From IMG/VR virus record IMGVR_UViG_3300042691_033319, positions 1-41,717 of that record: DNA of 41,717 bases. The stretch is one strand, 5' to 3'. How positions within the stretch are numbered: position 1 is the stretch's first letter; every line of letters begins with the position of its first letter. Origin of the DNA: a virus. Position numbers and translations under genes: made by a program. This document shows positions 25,901-33,844 of this stretch, piece by piece. The notes below the pieces were generated by a model, which saw nothing but the letters and a program-made list of their open reading frames with translations, was not told where the DNA came from and did not search any database.

Positions 25901-27992
25901 AATTTCCTGAACCTGTATCATATTCTAAAAGTTGAGGAACTGAATTAGTAGAACTTGGGCTTCCAGTATCAATTGGTTGTCCTGCAAATAAATTTGAGAT
26001 GACCAATGGATATGAAAAAGTAGTAGTATTAAGACTCTGAATATACTCTCCATTGAATCCATACTTAGATAATACCGCGTATAAACCACTATCTTGGATT
26101 AAAGTTTCGGAATCTAAACCACTACCTGATGGGTCTGAAACCCCAGGGTCAGGACTTCCACCTTGTTTACAATCACAAAGTTCACAGTCAGAATATGATA
26201 AGTTTGGAATTGCCAAATTAGTAAAATACTTATACAAATCTAACATAGTTTGTACGTAATCGTACATATCAATTAATTCTTCACACTTACTACCCAAACA
26301 ACCAAAACATAACCCTTGTACGATATAACAAATTATCAAAATTACCGTAACTATAATAGCAACAACAACTGCTAATATAGGACCTAAAATATACTTCAAT
26401 AAGAAGGCTAATATGTGAACAACGATTAGTAAAACATATAAAATCGGTTTGAATAGGAATATCATTATGACAAAAAGTAGATATATCAAATCAAACCTTA
26501 GTATAGCATCATTGTTAGGAAACTTAACATTTTCACTTTCACAAGCATCGTCAAGATTATTTTTTAATGACACCATTCTGTTAGGAAGATATCCTTTCCT
26601 ATATTGGTCAATCAACTGTGAAACGGTATAAACTTTATTATAAACCATAGGATAAAATCTATCCTCACAGTCAATCGCTTCTTGAATCATTTGTAACCCT
26701 AAAGGGGTGGTATCCCCATAGTCGTCCCAATCTAAACTAAAAGTGTAAGATTTAATAGCATAAATTGTATCGGGTATTGTATTTTGTAATGGGTCAGTTC
26801 CACTACCTTGAGTCCACCCATACTCTTTAATATTTGGAACTAAAAAATAACCTCTTTTTATTGCCTCATTTAAGGTCGGTTCTTGATTCCACTTAACTTT
26901 AAATCGATATTTACCTTTAGTTGGAATTCCTTTTGATGGGTCATTAGATATGACTCTTTCTCCAAATTCATTAGTTACTACGTAATCTAAGTTCATTGGT
27001 ACATCAATCATCCAAGCACCATTTTCATCAATAACTTGACCACCTTGTTCTAAATCATATACTTCAAGTACAGGTCTACCATTTATATCCTGTTGTATTG
27101 TTTGTCTTATCGCCAAAATTTCACCAGGTCCTGCAACTAAATTACATAGATTACCTTGTTTTAACTTTGGTTTACAACTTCTTTTTTGGTATTGGTCATC
27201 ATTTGATGAAATTAATGACCCCATAAAAATGGCGGTAGGTGTTATAGTAATATTGGCTTCTGCAGTTAAATCAAAATCAGTTCTTGTGATACCTATATTA
27301 CAAATTTCAGGTTGACCCCATAAAGGTTCAACTTCAATAGTCCTATTAATTGTTACAATTTGAGGTAACTCATTAAGATTGTTTGAACTTTTAAAGTTAG
27401 TACCCGCAACTTGAGCTGGTGTCGCAACACCCATTCTAACTAAATCTTGTGGTGATAGAGAAAATTCACCGATGTCGGACAAGTCAACATCAACGTGTAT
27501 TGTTTGAGCACCAATTGGTACTCCAAATATCATATAGTCACCACTATCATTTGTTCTTGCGGTGTAACGATAATATTTGTCAAAAACTTCTATTAGTGTT
27601 GGGTTAGTTAAAACATCTTCTCTGTCAAAAAATGTTCCTGTTGGGTTGTGTCCACTATGTTGTTTTACATAAGGTAATAAGTTATATCTATACCCGTCTT
27701 CATTTAATTCTGTTAAGTTTTTATAAGGATATAAATCCGCGATGATTGGATTTGTTTCATCTTCGGAAGTTAAGGGTATAAAAATTGAAACTTTGGCGTT
27801 AGGAATACCAAATCCGTCATTAGCGGTTACTCTACCAATTACAACACCATAATCAGAACATGGTCTTGTATAAATTTGACTCTGTAATATTTTTAAAGAC
27901 AATATCTCTAAAAATTCAAAGTCTTGGTCTAAAAGTACTTTTAATGATTTATCAACACCTACTTGTGTTCTTATTCTATATGAATTCGACAT
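22902..27992 (-). CDS. 1696-aa baseplate-region protein with CarboxypepD-like start and internal membrane helices
   Basis: The N-terminal ~200 residues look like a carboxypeptidase-regulatory/CNA-B type beta-sandwich: 'YGVVIGRVTANDGFGIPNAK' and, later, 'YRYTARTNDSGDYMIFGVP'. Residues about 240-480 are a further beta-rich domain. Residues about 497-560 are a continuous hydrophobic block ('LLFVIMIFLFKPILYVLLIV', then 'GPILAVVVAIIVTVILIICY') that can form two or three membrane helices. A Cys-rich stretch follows ('CFGCLGSKC', 'CELCDC'). The remaining ~1100 residues are Ser/Thr/Asn/Gly-rich and beta-like, with aromatic segments near the C-terminus ('FHFYFGLKKGKTAFDRFAKQ'). It is the largest gene of the minus-strand tail cluster, directly after gp25 and gp6. 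A membrane block in a virion protein is unusual and suggests contact with the host envelope. Function unknown. Confidence 0.6.
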   Translation of the reverse strand: MSNSYRIRTQVGVDKSLKVLLDQDFEFLEILSLKILQSQIYTRPCSDYGVVIGRVTANDGFGIPNAKVSIFIPLTSEDETNPIIADLYPYKNLTELNEDGYRYNLLPYVKQHSGHNPTGTFFDREDVLTNPTLIEVFDKYYRYTARTNDSGDYMIFGVPIGAQTIHVDVDLSDIGEFSLSPQDLVRMGVATPAQVAGTNFKSSNNLNELPQIVTINRTIEVEPLWGQPEICNIGITRTDFDLTAEANITITPTAIFMGSLISSNDDQYQKRSCKPKLKQGNLCNLVAGPGEILAIRQTIQQDINGRPVLEVYDLEQGGQVIDENGAWMIDVPMNLDYVVTNEFGERVISNDPSKGIPTKGKYRFKVKWNQEPTLNEAIKRGYFLVPNIKEYGWTQGSGTDPLQNTIPDTIYAIKSYTFSLDWDDYGDTTPLGLQMIQEAIDCEDRFYPMVYNKVYTVSQLIDQYRKGYLPNRMVSLKNNLDDACESENVKFPNNDAILRFDLIYLLFVIMIFLFKPILYVLLIVVHILAFLLKYILGPILAVVVAIIVTVILIICYIVQGLCFGCLGSKCEELIDMYDYVQTMLDLYKYFTNLAIPNLSYSDCELCDCKQGGSPDPGVSDPSGSGLDSETLIQDSGLYAVLSKYGFNGEYIQSLNTTTFSYPLVISNLFAGQPIDTGSPSSTNSVPQLLEYDTGSGNYIFTNSLTIPERLNLFNNKAKYFDANSNNPGGGVNKIRVTFESNVNIAPTSPTPLPSDKWHLDNVIALSVVPSQLPKFTQGKIITFQNPELSQDLNLTGFTSWNQFGTSSMTGTSINIGPTPIQISYADPTGVGTISPSHSNYIITQDVDDATYHKFGMDMEYFQVITAMTYSSFSSDSNLSNANSLLNRILNNTMLYNVVDSSGCWLQAPSTTNPMSYFNDSGNQGIVFLVRGVDPNTSRRQHTYDLSILFGYNFYHNSGQFVVTGDYKMNYPIQGSYKSVSHTNMVADTTVTDTSNSTGLNLYYDSFHFQPSVGGTGATFTAFTSTLPSYYSSLDGTTSTFNPGGAPGNLGLPCNFSGTYGARVKNFLSPYNGFTIQYTNLVTTIPCNFYSPVQNTSTDTRGYFVNEIVEGGSVFLQNSSIPFGGPITQTGYLYAPSYTVTPFTFNNNVTVTNNQIVMRSDRLPTSTTTTNLLNNSLALHGNPNFSVYYLEDDGTSQNEPQSSNTPTAGDPQEGLENNQDLPDPNNVLNTFNCGNMIPLECYYSLPNGEVSYFSRPASCYENGVEGRSIFENGCYILVSSILGTLVNGKDFKLLTEWSSRIQITFAACRNVWSHVFTNSWINGTLYAFSFKNDRFFTSPTSPNPNQPYSVYCRDTVYLHPTNNFYYRSSPYDGTNFIGSDPPSGVFGNYGGNNRNLKYPTTIMDLGPRSFYLQELIMSDDYDGYVVNRLNETSFTDVEDILNLFILNRLTNTKFLESLFGGGGANVLTYFDQRSKNFVDGDYAQMISISSELGIADFESANYPSVPTQDPIYFGNANDEDVVFGIFYSSDTQLRDFITPKRTIISPTATVTDPCAFNYFRVFSQTVPFYQWDIKQNPGQNSIFGSQSNDWYTSPLGSSFLQNRYQSMDRLQPTSRYFRTNGSTQTQYFKGYIYSVDPITNDLSWSPSTQDPNAAPFSPSDRIITVGAPFHFYFGLKKGKTAFDRFAKQWIKFDTITD

Positions 27993-27994
27993 TC

Positions 27995-28043
27995 TTTATC
28001 TTTTTTTGATAAATAGTTTATGCTCTATTTTCAAAAAGATAAA
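27995..28043. other. Imperfect inverted repeat immediately before the 1696-aa gene
   Basis: Arms 27995-28009 and 28031-28043 pair over 13 positions with a two-base bulge (seven T against five A). After one mismatch the stem continues with 28011-28016 against 28024-28029, around a loop of 7 bases. It begins two bases from the minus-strand ATG at 27992. No T run follows on the minus strand, so a terminator is unlikely; a structured leader is possible. Confidence 0.45.
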
Positions 28044-28066
28044 TCACTTTTTTATAAAATAAATTA

Positions 28067-29905
28067 TCAAGAGAAATTAACAGTCTTAAGATTTTTAACT
28101 CTAACAATAACATCTTTGCTTGGGAATCTTAATTGATACGTTTGACTTGGTTCTGCAAAAATTGTATCGTCAATTAATTCAATTTGTTTTGTATCCTCAT
28201 TCGCATATCTTTGCGATGTTTGTGATGAAGAATATTGACCTCCGATTTTGTTGAATACTTGAATATCTGCAACAGAAATAACACCATTTTCACTTTGTAC
28301 TAAACGTCTTATTTCAGATACATAAACGTTTTGCCCCATTTGTCGATTAGATGGACTCATGTATTCTGTGATAACATTCACTATTTGAGAAATAACAGTT
28401 CCTTGATTTTGACTATTATCTAATACCACATCAATATTGATACCTAAATCAATTACATTCGCACTTTGAATCGAAATATAATCATTAATCATTCTATAGT
28501 TTGAGAGATAGTTAGCAACATTATTTTTCAAGGTGTTTGAGACGATTTCGGTTAAACTCCCTGATTCGTCATACGCCAACATTTTAATAATGATTTTATT
28601 GTTTTCTTCAGTAATTGCAACTTTTGCAGGTGCCCCAAATTGGGATGGCATTGTTCTTATAATTGAGTCATAATCATTTATAGTTACCGCTCTGTTTTGT
28701 GCGGCAAAGTTAAATGCTACTAAGTTTCTTACTTCTTCTGTTGTTGGTGATGGAGCACCTCCAATCGCTGCAGTTACGTTGGTACATGATAATGAGTTAA
28801 CAACACTTGTATTAATAGATTCTGAAGGTCCGTTAACAAAGAAGGATATATTACCAATTTGTGTGATAACATTAACACCTAAATTACTCGCAGTTCCTCC
28901 TCCAATTCTATACTGAACAAATAATGTTGAGTTCCCTTTTAAAGTACTACCCAAAGCAAAGTTGTTTGAGTACTTATAAAGGTCTAATTGATATCCGTTT
29001 CTCGCAAATTCTCTTAATTGTTCGTCAGCAGATTGAGTACCTCCACCAAAAGTCATCTTTAAAAATCCTTCGGGAGTAAACTCAGTTATAAATTTAGTAT
29101 TTGTTTGTACATATCTACCAACTTTGATTCCAGGGTTGTCAGATACTTTAGTTGGGTCTTCAACAAATACTCTATCTTCAATTAATGCTTTAACTTCATA
29201 CCATCTATTATCTAAACCTAAGAATTCTTGTGCAGATGGTACGTTTGAATATTGAGTACCGTCTTTTAAGAGTACGCTTGTCACTCCTAATACATTTTTT
29301 TCAGGTAAAAACAATTCGAAAAAAGGTCTTACATCGTTTGGTGTAATAACTCGTTTGAATACTTTAGTGATACCATTAACTACAGTTTCTCGTTTAACTA
29401 TGGTGTAATTTAATAGTTTGTTATTTGCATCAAAATTTGGTATTTTTAACCTATTCGGGAATCCTTCAGCGTTAATTGCCGATGCAAAATCTATATCATA
29501 AACGGTTTCAAAAACTTGTCCTGCTCCGTTTACTTGAGAACCTCTCCTTAAGATACCACAATATCTTAAATCTTCTTTATCTCCAAAAGCGGGTACTGTT
29601 ATTGAAAAATCAACAAGAGCTACAGATGGTCTTTGTCCAGGAATTTTTAATCCGTAAGTTCTTGCGATATTAAAAATAGATGACCTTTGTTGAGCATACT
29701 GAAGTACAGTTTCCTGAATACTCCTATCAATATTAAATTGTAAGTTATCGGTAACCGCAGCATTTAAATCCAACAATGCGGAAAAAACGGAAGCATCATT
29801 AAAATTATCAATTAATTCAGGATAGTAAGTTCTTGTAAAATTAACAAGTTCAGTTCTAATAGACTGAAAATCCCTTGTGGTATATGATATTTTTTTATTA
29901 GCCAT
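28067..29905 (-). CDS. Baseplate wedge protein, gp6-like (baseplate J family)
   Basis: A 612-residue protein. It has the classic start of T4 gp6/baseplate-J proteins: 'ISYTTRDFQSIRTELVNF', 'FNDASVFSALLDLNAAVTDN' and 'GLKIPGQRPSVALVDFSI'. The middle carries the conserved segment 'NRAVTINDYDSIIRTMPSQF' (about 410-430), in which a Glu/Asn-Asp-Tyr unit precedes the inner-wedge helix. The C-terminal part is the 'VISVADIQVFNKIGGQY' region. gp6 dimers form the continuous ring of the inner baseplate and control its hexagon-to-star change. The length is close to T4 gp6 (660 aa). The gene follows the gp25-like gene by six bases, the same pairing as in many contractile tails. It is transcribed ahead of the 1696-aa gene. 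Confidence in family is high. Confidence 0.9.
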   Translation of the reverse strand: MANKKISYTTRDFQSIRTELVNFTRTYYPELIDNFNDASVFSALLDLNAAVTDNLQFNIDRSIQETVLQYAQQRSSIFNIARTYGLKIPGQRPSVALVDFSITVPAFGDKEDLRYCGILRRGSQVNGAGQVFETVYDIDFASAINAEGFPNRLKIPNFDANNKLLNYTIVKRETVVNGITKVFKRVITPNDVRPFFELFLPEKNVLGVTSVLLKDGTQYSNVPSAQEFLGLDNRWYEVKALIEDRVFVEDPTKVSDNPGIKVGRYVQTNTKFITEFTPEGFLKMTFGGGTQSADEQLREFARNGYQLDLYKYSNNFALGSTLKGNSTLFVQYRIGGGTASNLGVNVITQIGNISFFVNGPSESINTSVVNSLSCTNVTAAIGGAPSPTTEEVRNLVAFNFAAQNRAVTINDYDSIIRTMPSQFGAPAKVAITEENNKIIIKMLAYDESGSLTEIVSNTLKNNVANYLSNYRMINDYISIQSANVIDLGINIDVVLDNSQNQGTVISQIVNVITEYMSPSNRQMGQNVYVSEIRRLVQSENGVISVADIQVFNKIGGQYSSSQTSQRYANEDTKQIELIDDTIFAEPSQTYQLRFPSKDVIVRVKNLKTVNFS

Positions 29906-29911
29906 ATATTA

Positions 29912-30367
29912 TTAAATATTGATAATCACAAAATCACTTTCATTAAATGCTGAGTCAGTGATAATATAATCTATTTTTATTTTTGCGGTATGTTCCATTT
30001 CTCCAATACCAGGAACTTTGTAAACTCTTTTATCATCTTCAATATAAGACCCTTTATTTTCTTCACCTTCAGATGCGGGTTTAACACTTATATTTTGAAT
30101 TGTAATCCCTGGCATGTACTCAGATACAGAATCCCTAATTTCAGCTTCAATATCTGAAAATGTTGGTCCGTCCATTGGTTCAAAAATAAATTCATATAAA
30201 CGAGTACCAAAGTCAGGTAAATAATATCTAGTCCCTTTCCTTGTTAAAAGTAAGTGTACAAGATTACTTCTAATTTCAGCATCTCTATCTTCAGAAAGAC
30301 TTAAATAATTACCTTTCGAGGAGTCTTGAAATGGGAAATTTATACCATATGTTTTACCTTCTGCCAT
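29912..30367 (-). CDS. Baseplate wedge protein gp25-like (GPW/gp25 family)
   Basis: A 151-residue protein, near the size of T4 gp25 (132 aa). It carries the family signature 'LLLTRKGTRYYLPDFGTRLY' at 39-58, directly followed by 'EFIFEPMDGPTFSDIE', including the Glu-Pro pair typical of the group. gp25 is the inner-baseplate component that nucleates sheath assembly together with gp6 and gp53; despite old descriptions it is structural, not a proven lysozyme. The gene is the first after the nrdA terminator and is six bases ahead of the gp6-like gene, so it starts the minus-strand tail operon. Two TATTTATA-like elements precede it; there is no Shine-Dalgarno sequence. Confidence 0.9.
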   Translation of the reverse strand: MAEGKTYGINFPFQDSSKGNYLSLSEDRDAEIRSNLVHLLLTRKGTRYYLPDFGTRLYEFIFEPMDGPTFSDIEAEIRDSVSEYMPGITIQNISVKPASEGEENKGSYIEDDKRVYKVPGIGEMEHTAKIKIDYIITDSAFNESDFVIINI

Positions 30368-30371
30368 ATCT

Positions 30372-30379
30372 AATAAATA
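30372..30379 (-). promoter_or_regulatory. TATTTATT element 4 nt before the gp25 ATG (with an upstream exact copy)
   Basis: TATTTATT (one mismatch) lies four bases before the ATG at 30367. An exact TATTTATA lies further upstream at 30398-30405, just after the nrdA terminator, where a late promoter for the tail operon would be expected. Confidence 0.45.
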
Positions 30380-30402
30380 TATGTCGAGATTATTTCTTAT
30401 AA

Positions 30403-30440
30403 ATACATAAAAAATAAAAATCCCGACATAGTGTCGGGAT
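30403..30440 (-). terminator. Rho-independent terminator after nrdA
   Basis: On the minus strand an 8-9 bp stem TCCCGACA/TGTCGGGA (30421-30428 with 30432-30439) with a 3-base loop is followed by TTTTTATTTTTT. It separates the replication/nucleotide cluster from the baseplate operon. Confidence 0.9.
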
Positions 30441-30451
30441 AAGTGTCGTGA

Positions 30452-32884
30452 TTAAGATGAACATCCAAAACAATCAAACTGACTATTTTCAGGTTTTGGT
30501 GGTAAGTTCATTTGACTAAAATCAACTTTAGGTGGTTCAGGAGTTGTCTTGGGTTTTTCAATTTTAGAAATGTCAACCGCCAAGTGTTTTGCCCCTGTTG
30601 AAATTGCCTTAGTTCTTACATAATAACACAGAGTCTTAAGACCTCTTTCCCAACTGTAAAAATGTGAGGAAGAAATTTTGGATAATGTAGGATTCGCCAT
30701 GTATATGTTCATTGACTGTGATTGGTCAATAAACGGTGCTCTATCAGCCGACATTGTGATTAATTCTTTCTGTGAAATTTCCCAAATAGTTTTATACTTT
30801 TGGATTAAGTGTTCAATTCGTTTAACTTTAGAATTGTATTTTTTATCCTCCAAATCTAAATAGTTGTTGAAATTAATGTTTTGTACAGAACCTTCGTTAA
30901 AAATAATCTCATTTTTTAAGTCTTCGCCCCAAATACCAATCTTCTCAAAATCATTAATCAAGTATTTGTTCACAATCATAATTTCACCTCCAACAACTCG
31001 TCTATTGAATATTGCCGAATGTGCTGGTTCAGTCATTTCGTATGAACCTGTAATTTTAGCCGAAGACGCTACAGGCATCTGTGCGGTAAATAATGAGTTA
31101 CAAACTCCATGTTCCTGAACTTTAAGTTTCAACAATTCCCAGTTCCATCTTCCTGATAAATCTCTCTCAGTCAAACCCCACATATCAAATTGGAATACCC
31201 CTTTTGACATTGGTGACCCTTCAAAATATGAGTAAGGTTTATATTCACCTATTGCACATAATTCATTACTTTCAGTAATTGCTGCAAAATAAATTGTCTC
31301 AAAAATTTCTCTGTTTAGTTTTTTAGCTTCATCTGAGGTAAAGACATAATCCATTAAATAAAAAACGTCCGCAAGTCCTTGAGTTCCGATTGCAATTGCT
31401 CGTTGTTCCAAACCACCTTTTTTACCTTTTTTGGTTGAGTAGTTATTAATATCCACTACTTTATTTAAAGCTCTAACAACTTTTCTAGTTTCTTTGTATA
31501 AAAGATTGTGGTCAAACTCACCATCTTTAACATAATTCTTTAACACCATTGATGATAGTGTACAAATTGCAGTTGTTGTCTCATCTGTATATTGATATAT
31601 CTCATTACACAAATTAGATTGTTTAATAACTCCAATATTTTGGTGGTTAGTTTTATTATTTGCATTGTCTTTGGAACATAGGTATGGTACACCTGTTTCA
31701 ATCTGTGATTCAATAATTTTATTCCAAATTTCTTGAGCTCTTACTTTTTTACCAAGACCCATGTTTACCGCTAATTGATAATTTTCCTCATACTCAGTCC
31801 CGTAACTTTCTTGTAGTGGTTTTATACCCGCTCTTTTAATATCGTTAGGACAGAAAAGATACCAATCTTCATTGTTCTTTACCGCCTTCATAAAGTTATC
31901 AGGTATCCAAAGAGCAGTAAATAAATCACGAGCTCTTAATTCTTCAGCTCCTGTATTTTTCTTAATATCTAATAAATCAAAGATATCTTTGTGCCAAGGT
32001 TCTAAATAAATTGCTGCAGAACCTGGTCTACGTCCTTGTTGATTAAAAAATCTAAGGGATTCGTTTACAATTTTTAGATATTTTAAAAGACCTCCAGCAT
32101 ATCCACCTGAACTGTTAATACGACTTTCTTTACTTCTTTGATTTGACATACAAAGTCCAATTCCAGCAGCGTCAGATGAATAAGTTGATATATCATTCAT
32201 AGTATTTAAAAGGCCTTCTCGAGAATCTTCATCATTGTAGTGTAATACACAAGAAGCTAATTGAGGTACTTTTGTTCCTGCGTTTATCATTATTGGTGTT
32301 GCAGGGGAAATCCTTTGAGATGATAGTGACTTGTAGTACTCTACCGCCTCTTCGAATGATTTTGTAACCCATATTGAGACTCTCATATACATGTGTTGTG
32401 GTCTCTCAATCACTTTACCACTAGGTAATTTCAATAAATACATTTCAGATAATGACCTCCAAGCGAAATAATCAAAGTTATAATCATTGTCGTGGTTTAT
32501 CACCTCATCTATTTTATCTTTACCATAGGAATTAATTAAATTCATCATATCATCATTAATGATACCGTTTGAGTGTAGTTCACTCATGGTTTCACTAAAA
32601 CTCGGATTAGTTTCTTTGTGATAAGATGAAATTGCAACTGAAGACGCTAAACGAGAATAGTCGTGGTGACTACCTGTGTATGCTGCAGCAATCTCATAGA
32701 TTAATTTATCCAATTCTTTTGTTGTGATTATCCCTTCAGTAGGTACTGAAGTAATAACCTTAATAAAGATTTCGTCAGAATTTACATTTAATCCTTTAGA
32801 AGCTCTTTTAATTCTGTTATAAATTTTTTGTGGGTTAAATGACGCATCATCCCCACTACGTTTTTTTATTCTTAGTGACATCAT
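30452..32884 (-). CDS. nrdA: Class I ribonucleoside-diphosphate reductase, large subunit
   Basis: An 810-residue catalytic subunit that reduces ribonucleoside diphosphates to deoxyribonucleotides. The N-terminus is an ATP-cone (about 3-90, 'LRIKKRSGDDASFNPQKIYN'). Active-site residues are visible: redox Cys C212 ('QLASCVLHY') paired with C441 ('AICTLSSMVL'), thiyl-radical C426 with N424 and E428 ('NLCNE'), and the radical-relay tyrosine pair at about 754-755 in 'GLKTLCYYVRT'. The C-terminal 'DCFGCSS' holds the swinging Cys pair (C805, C808). All key residues are intact, so the enzyme should be active. Of two consecutive ATG codons the first (32884) is chosen, because the AATTTATA element lies exactly four bases before it. 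It follows nrdB by 10 bases in one operon with the helicase, supplying dNTPs for phage replication. Confidence 0.97.
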   Translation of the reverse strand: MMSLRIKKRSGDDASFNPQKIYNRIKRASKGLNVNSDEIFIKVITSVPTEGIITTKELDKLIYEIAAAYTGSHHDYSRLASSVAISSYHKETNPSFSETMSELHSNGIINDDMMNLINSYGKDKIDEVINHDNDYNFDYFAWRSLSEMYLLKLPSGKVIERPQHMYMRVSIWVTKSFEEAVEYYKSLSSQRISPATPIMINAGTKVPQLASCVLHYNDEDSREGLLNTMNDISTYSSDAAGIGLCMSNQRSKESRINSSGGYAGGLLKYLKIVNESLRFFNQQGRRPGSAAIYLEPWHKDIFDLLDIKKNTGAEELRARDLFTALWIPDNFMKAVKNNEDWYLFCPNDIKRAGIKPLQESYGTEYEENYQLAVNMGLGKKVRAQEIWNKIIESQIETGVPYLCSKDNANNKTNHQNIGVIKQSNLCNEIYQYTDETTTAICTLSSMVLKNYVKDGEFDHNLLYKETRKVVRALNKVVDINNYSTKKGKKGGLEQRAIAIGTQGLADVFYLMDYVFTSDEAKKLNREIFETIYFAAITESNELCAIGEYKPYSYFEGSPMSKGVFQFDMWGLTERDLSGRWNWELLKLKVQEHGVCNSLFTAQMPVASSAKITGSYEMTEPAHSAIFNRRVVGGEIMIVNKYLINDFEKIGIWGEDLKNEIIFNEGSVQNINFNNYLDLEDKKYNSKVKRIEHLIQKYKTIWEISQKELITMSADRAPFIDQSQSMNIYMANPTLSKISSSHFYSWERGLKTLCYYVRTKAISTGAKHLAVDISKIEKPKTTPEPPKVDFSQMNLPPKPENSQFDCFGCSS

Positions 32885-32888
32885 AGTT

Positions 32889-32896
32889 TATAAATT
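32889..32896 (-). promoter_or_regulatory. AATTTATA variant of the start-site element before nrdA
   Basis: AATTTATA (one mismatch) ends four bases (AACT) before the first ATG of nrdA and overlaps the end of nrdB. It lies inside a tightly packed operon, which argues that the element may serve translation rather than only transcription. Confidence 0.35.
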
Positions 32897-33842
32897 AAAA
32901 ATCGTCAGTAAATGATAGTGTTTCGTTAAGTTTTGCTTTTTGATACTCAACGGTTCTTGATTCGAAGAAATTACCTTTAGTTTCTACCGCAATTTGTTCC
33001 ATGAATTTAAAAGGTTGTTCAACATTAAAATGTTTCTTACATCCCATTTTAACTAAAAGTCCATCAACTACAAATTCCAAATACTGTTTCATAAGGTTTT
33101 GATTCATACCAATTAAAGAAACAGGTAGAGATTCAGTAATGAATTCTTTTTCAATTTCTAAAGCAGATAATAAGATTTCCTTAATTCTTTTTTCACTTGG
33201 TTTGTTTTCGATGTGATTGTTTAACAAGTGAATTGCGAAATCACAGTGAAGATTTTCATCTTTAAAAATAAGAGCATTTGCATTACATAAACCTTGCATG
33301 ATACCTCTTGATTTTAACCAAAAGATTGAACAGAAAGACCCTGAAAAAAATATTCCCTCAACCGCAGCAAAAGCTACTAATCTTTCTTGGAAAGACGCAT
33401 TACTAATCCATTCTAATGCCCATTTAGCCTTTTTCTGTACCGCAGGTAATCTGTCTATAGCGTGGAAACAATCGTCCTTTTCTTGTGGATTAGATACGTA
33501 TGTATCAATTAACAATGAATACATTAAAGAATGAATATTTTCCATCATCAACTGAAACCCATAAAAGAATTTTGCTTCAGGATATTGAACTTCTCTATAA
33601 AAGTTCTCAGCTAAATTTTCATTTACAATACCGTCAGAAGCCGCAAAAAATGAAAGTACATTTTTTACAAAATACTTTTCATTATCTGAAAGGTTTTCCC
33701 AATCTCTAATATCGTTAGATAAGTCAACTTCTTCGGCAGTCCAAAACGCCGCCTGGTGCATCTTATAATATTCCCATATATCATTATACTGAATAGGGAA
33801 AATTACAAATCGGTCAGGATTTTCTATTAAAATTTTTTCCAT
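32895..33842 (-). CDS. nrdB: Class I ribonucleoside-diphosphate reductase, small (radical) subunit
   Basis: A 315-residue ferritin-like subunit that holds the di-iron/tyrosyl radical. Metal ligands can be placed: D40 ('EEVDLS'), E101 and H104 ('[15 protein letters not shown]'), E162 ('[10 protein letters not shown]'), and E196 and H199 ('DENLHCDFA'). The radical tyrosine is Y108. The spacing and the '[14 protein letters not shown]' text are of the eukaryote/Bacteroidota type rather than the E. coli type. The C-terminal 'LSFTDDF' matches the tail that docks into the large subunit. It lies between the helicase (gap two bases) and nrdA, clearly one transcription unit. There is no Shine-Dalgarno sequence; the leader is A/T-only. 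Confidence 0.97.
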   Translation of the reverse strand: MEKILIENPDRFVIFPIQYNDIWEYYKMHQAAFWTAEEVDLSNDIRDWENLSDNEKYFVKNVLSFFAASDGIVNENLAENFYREVQYPEAKFFYGFQLMMENIHSLMYSLLIDTYVSNPQEKDDCFHAIDRLPAVQKKAKWALEWISNASFQERLVAFAAVEGIFFSGSFCSIFWLKSRGIMQGLCNANALIFKDENLHCDFAIHLLNNHIENKPSEKRIKEILLSALEIEKEFITESLPVSLIGMNQNLMKQYLEFVVDGLLVKMGCKKHFNVEQPFKFMEQIAVETKGNFFESRTVEYQKAKLNETLSFTDDF

Positions 33843-33844
33843 AA

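Noticed and set aside
22902-27992. Tape measure protein, because of size and hydrophobic segment
   Set aside because: It is mostly beta-rich with a CarboxypepD-like start and lacks the long coiled-coil helices expected of a tape measure.
29912-30367. Calling the gp25-like protein a lysozyme
   Set aside because: The protein carries the structural GPW/gp25 signature; no convincing lysozyme catalytic arrangement is visible.
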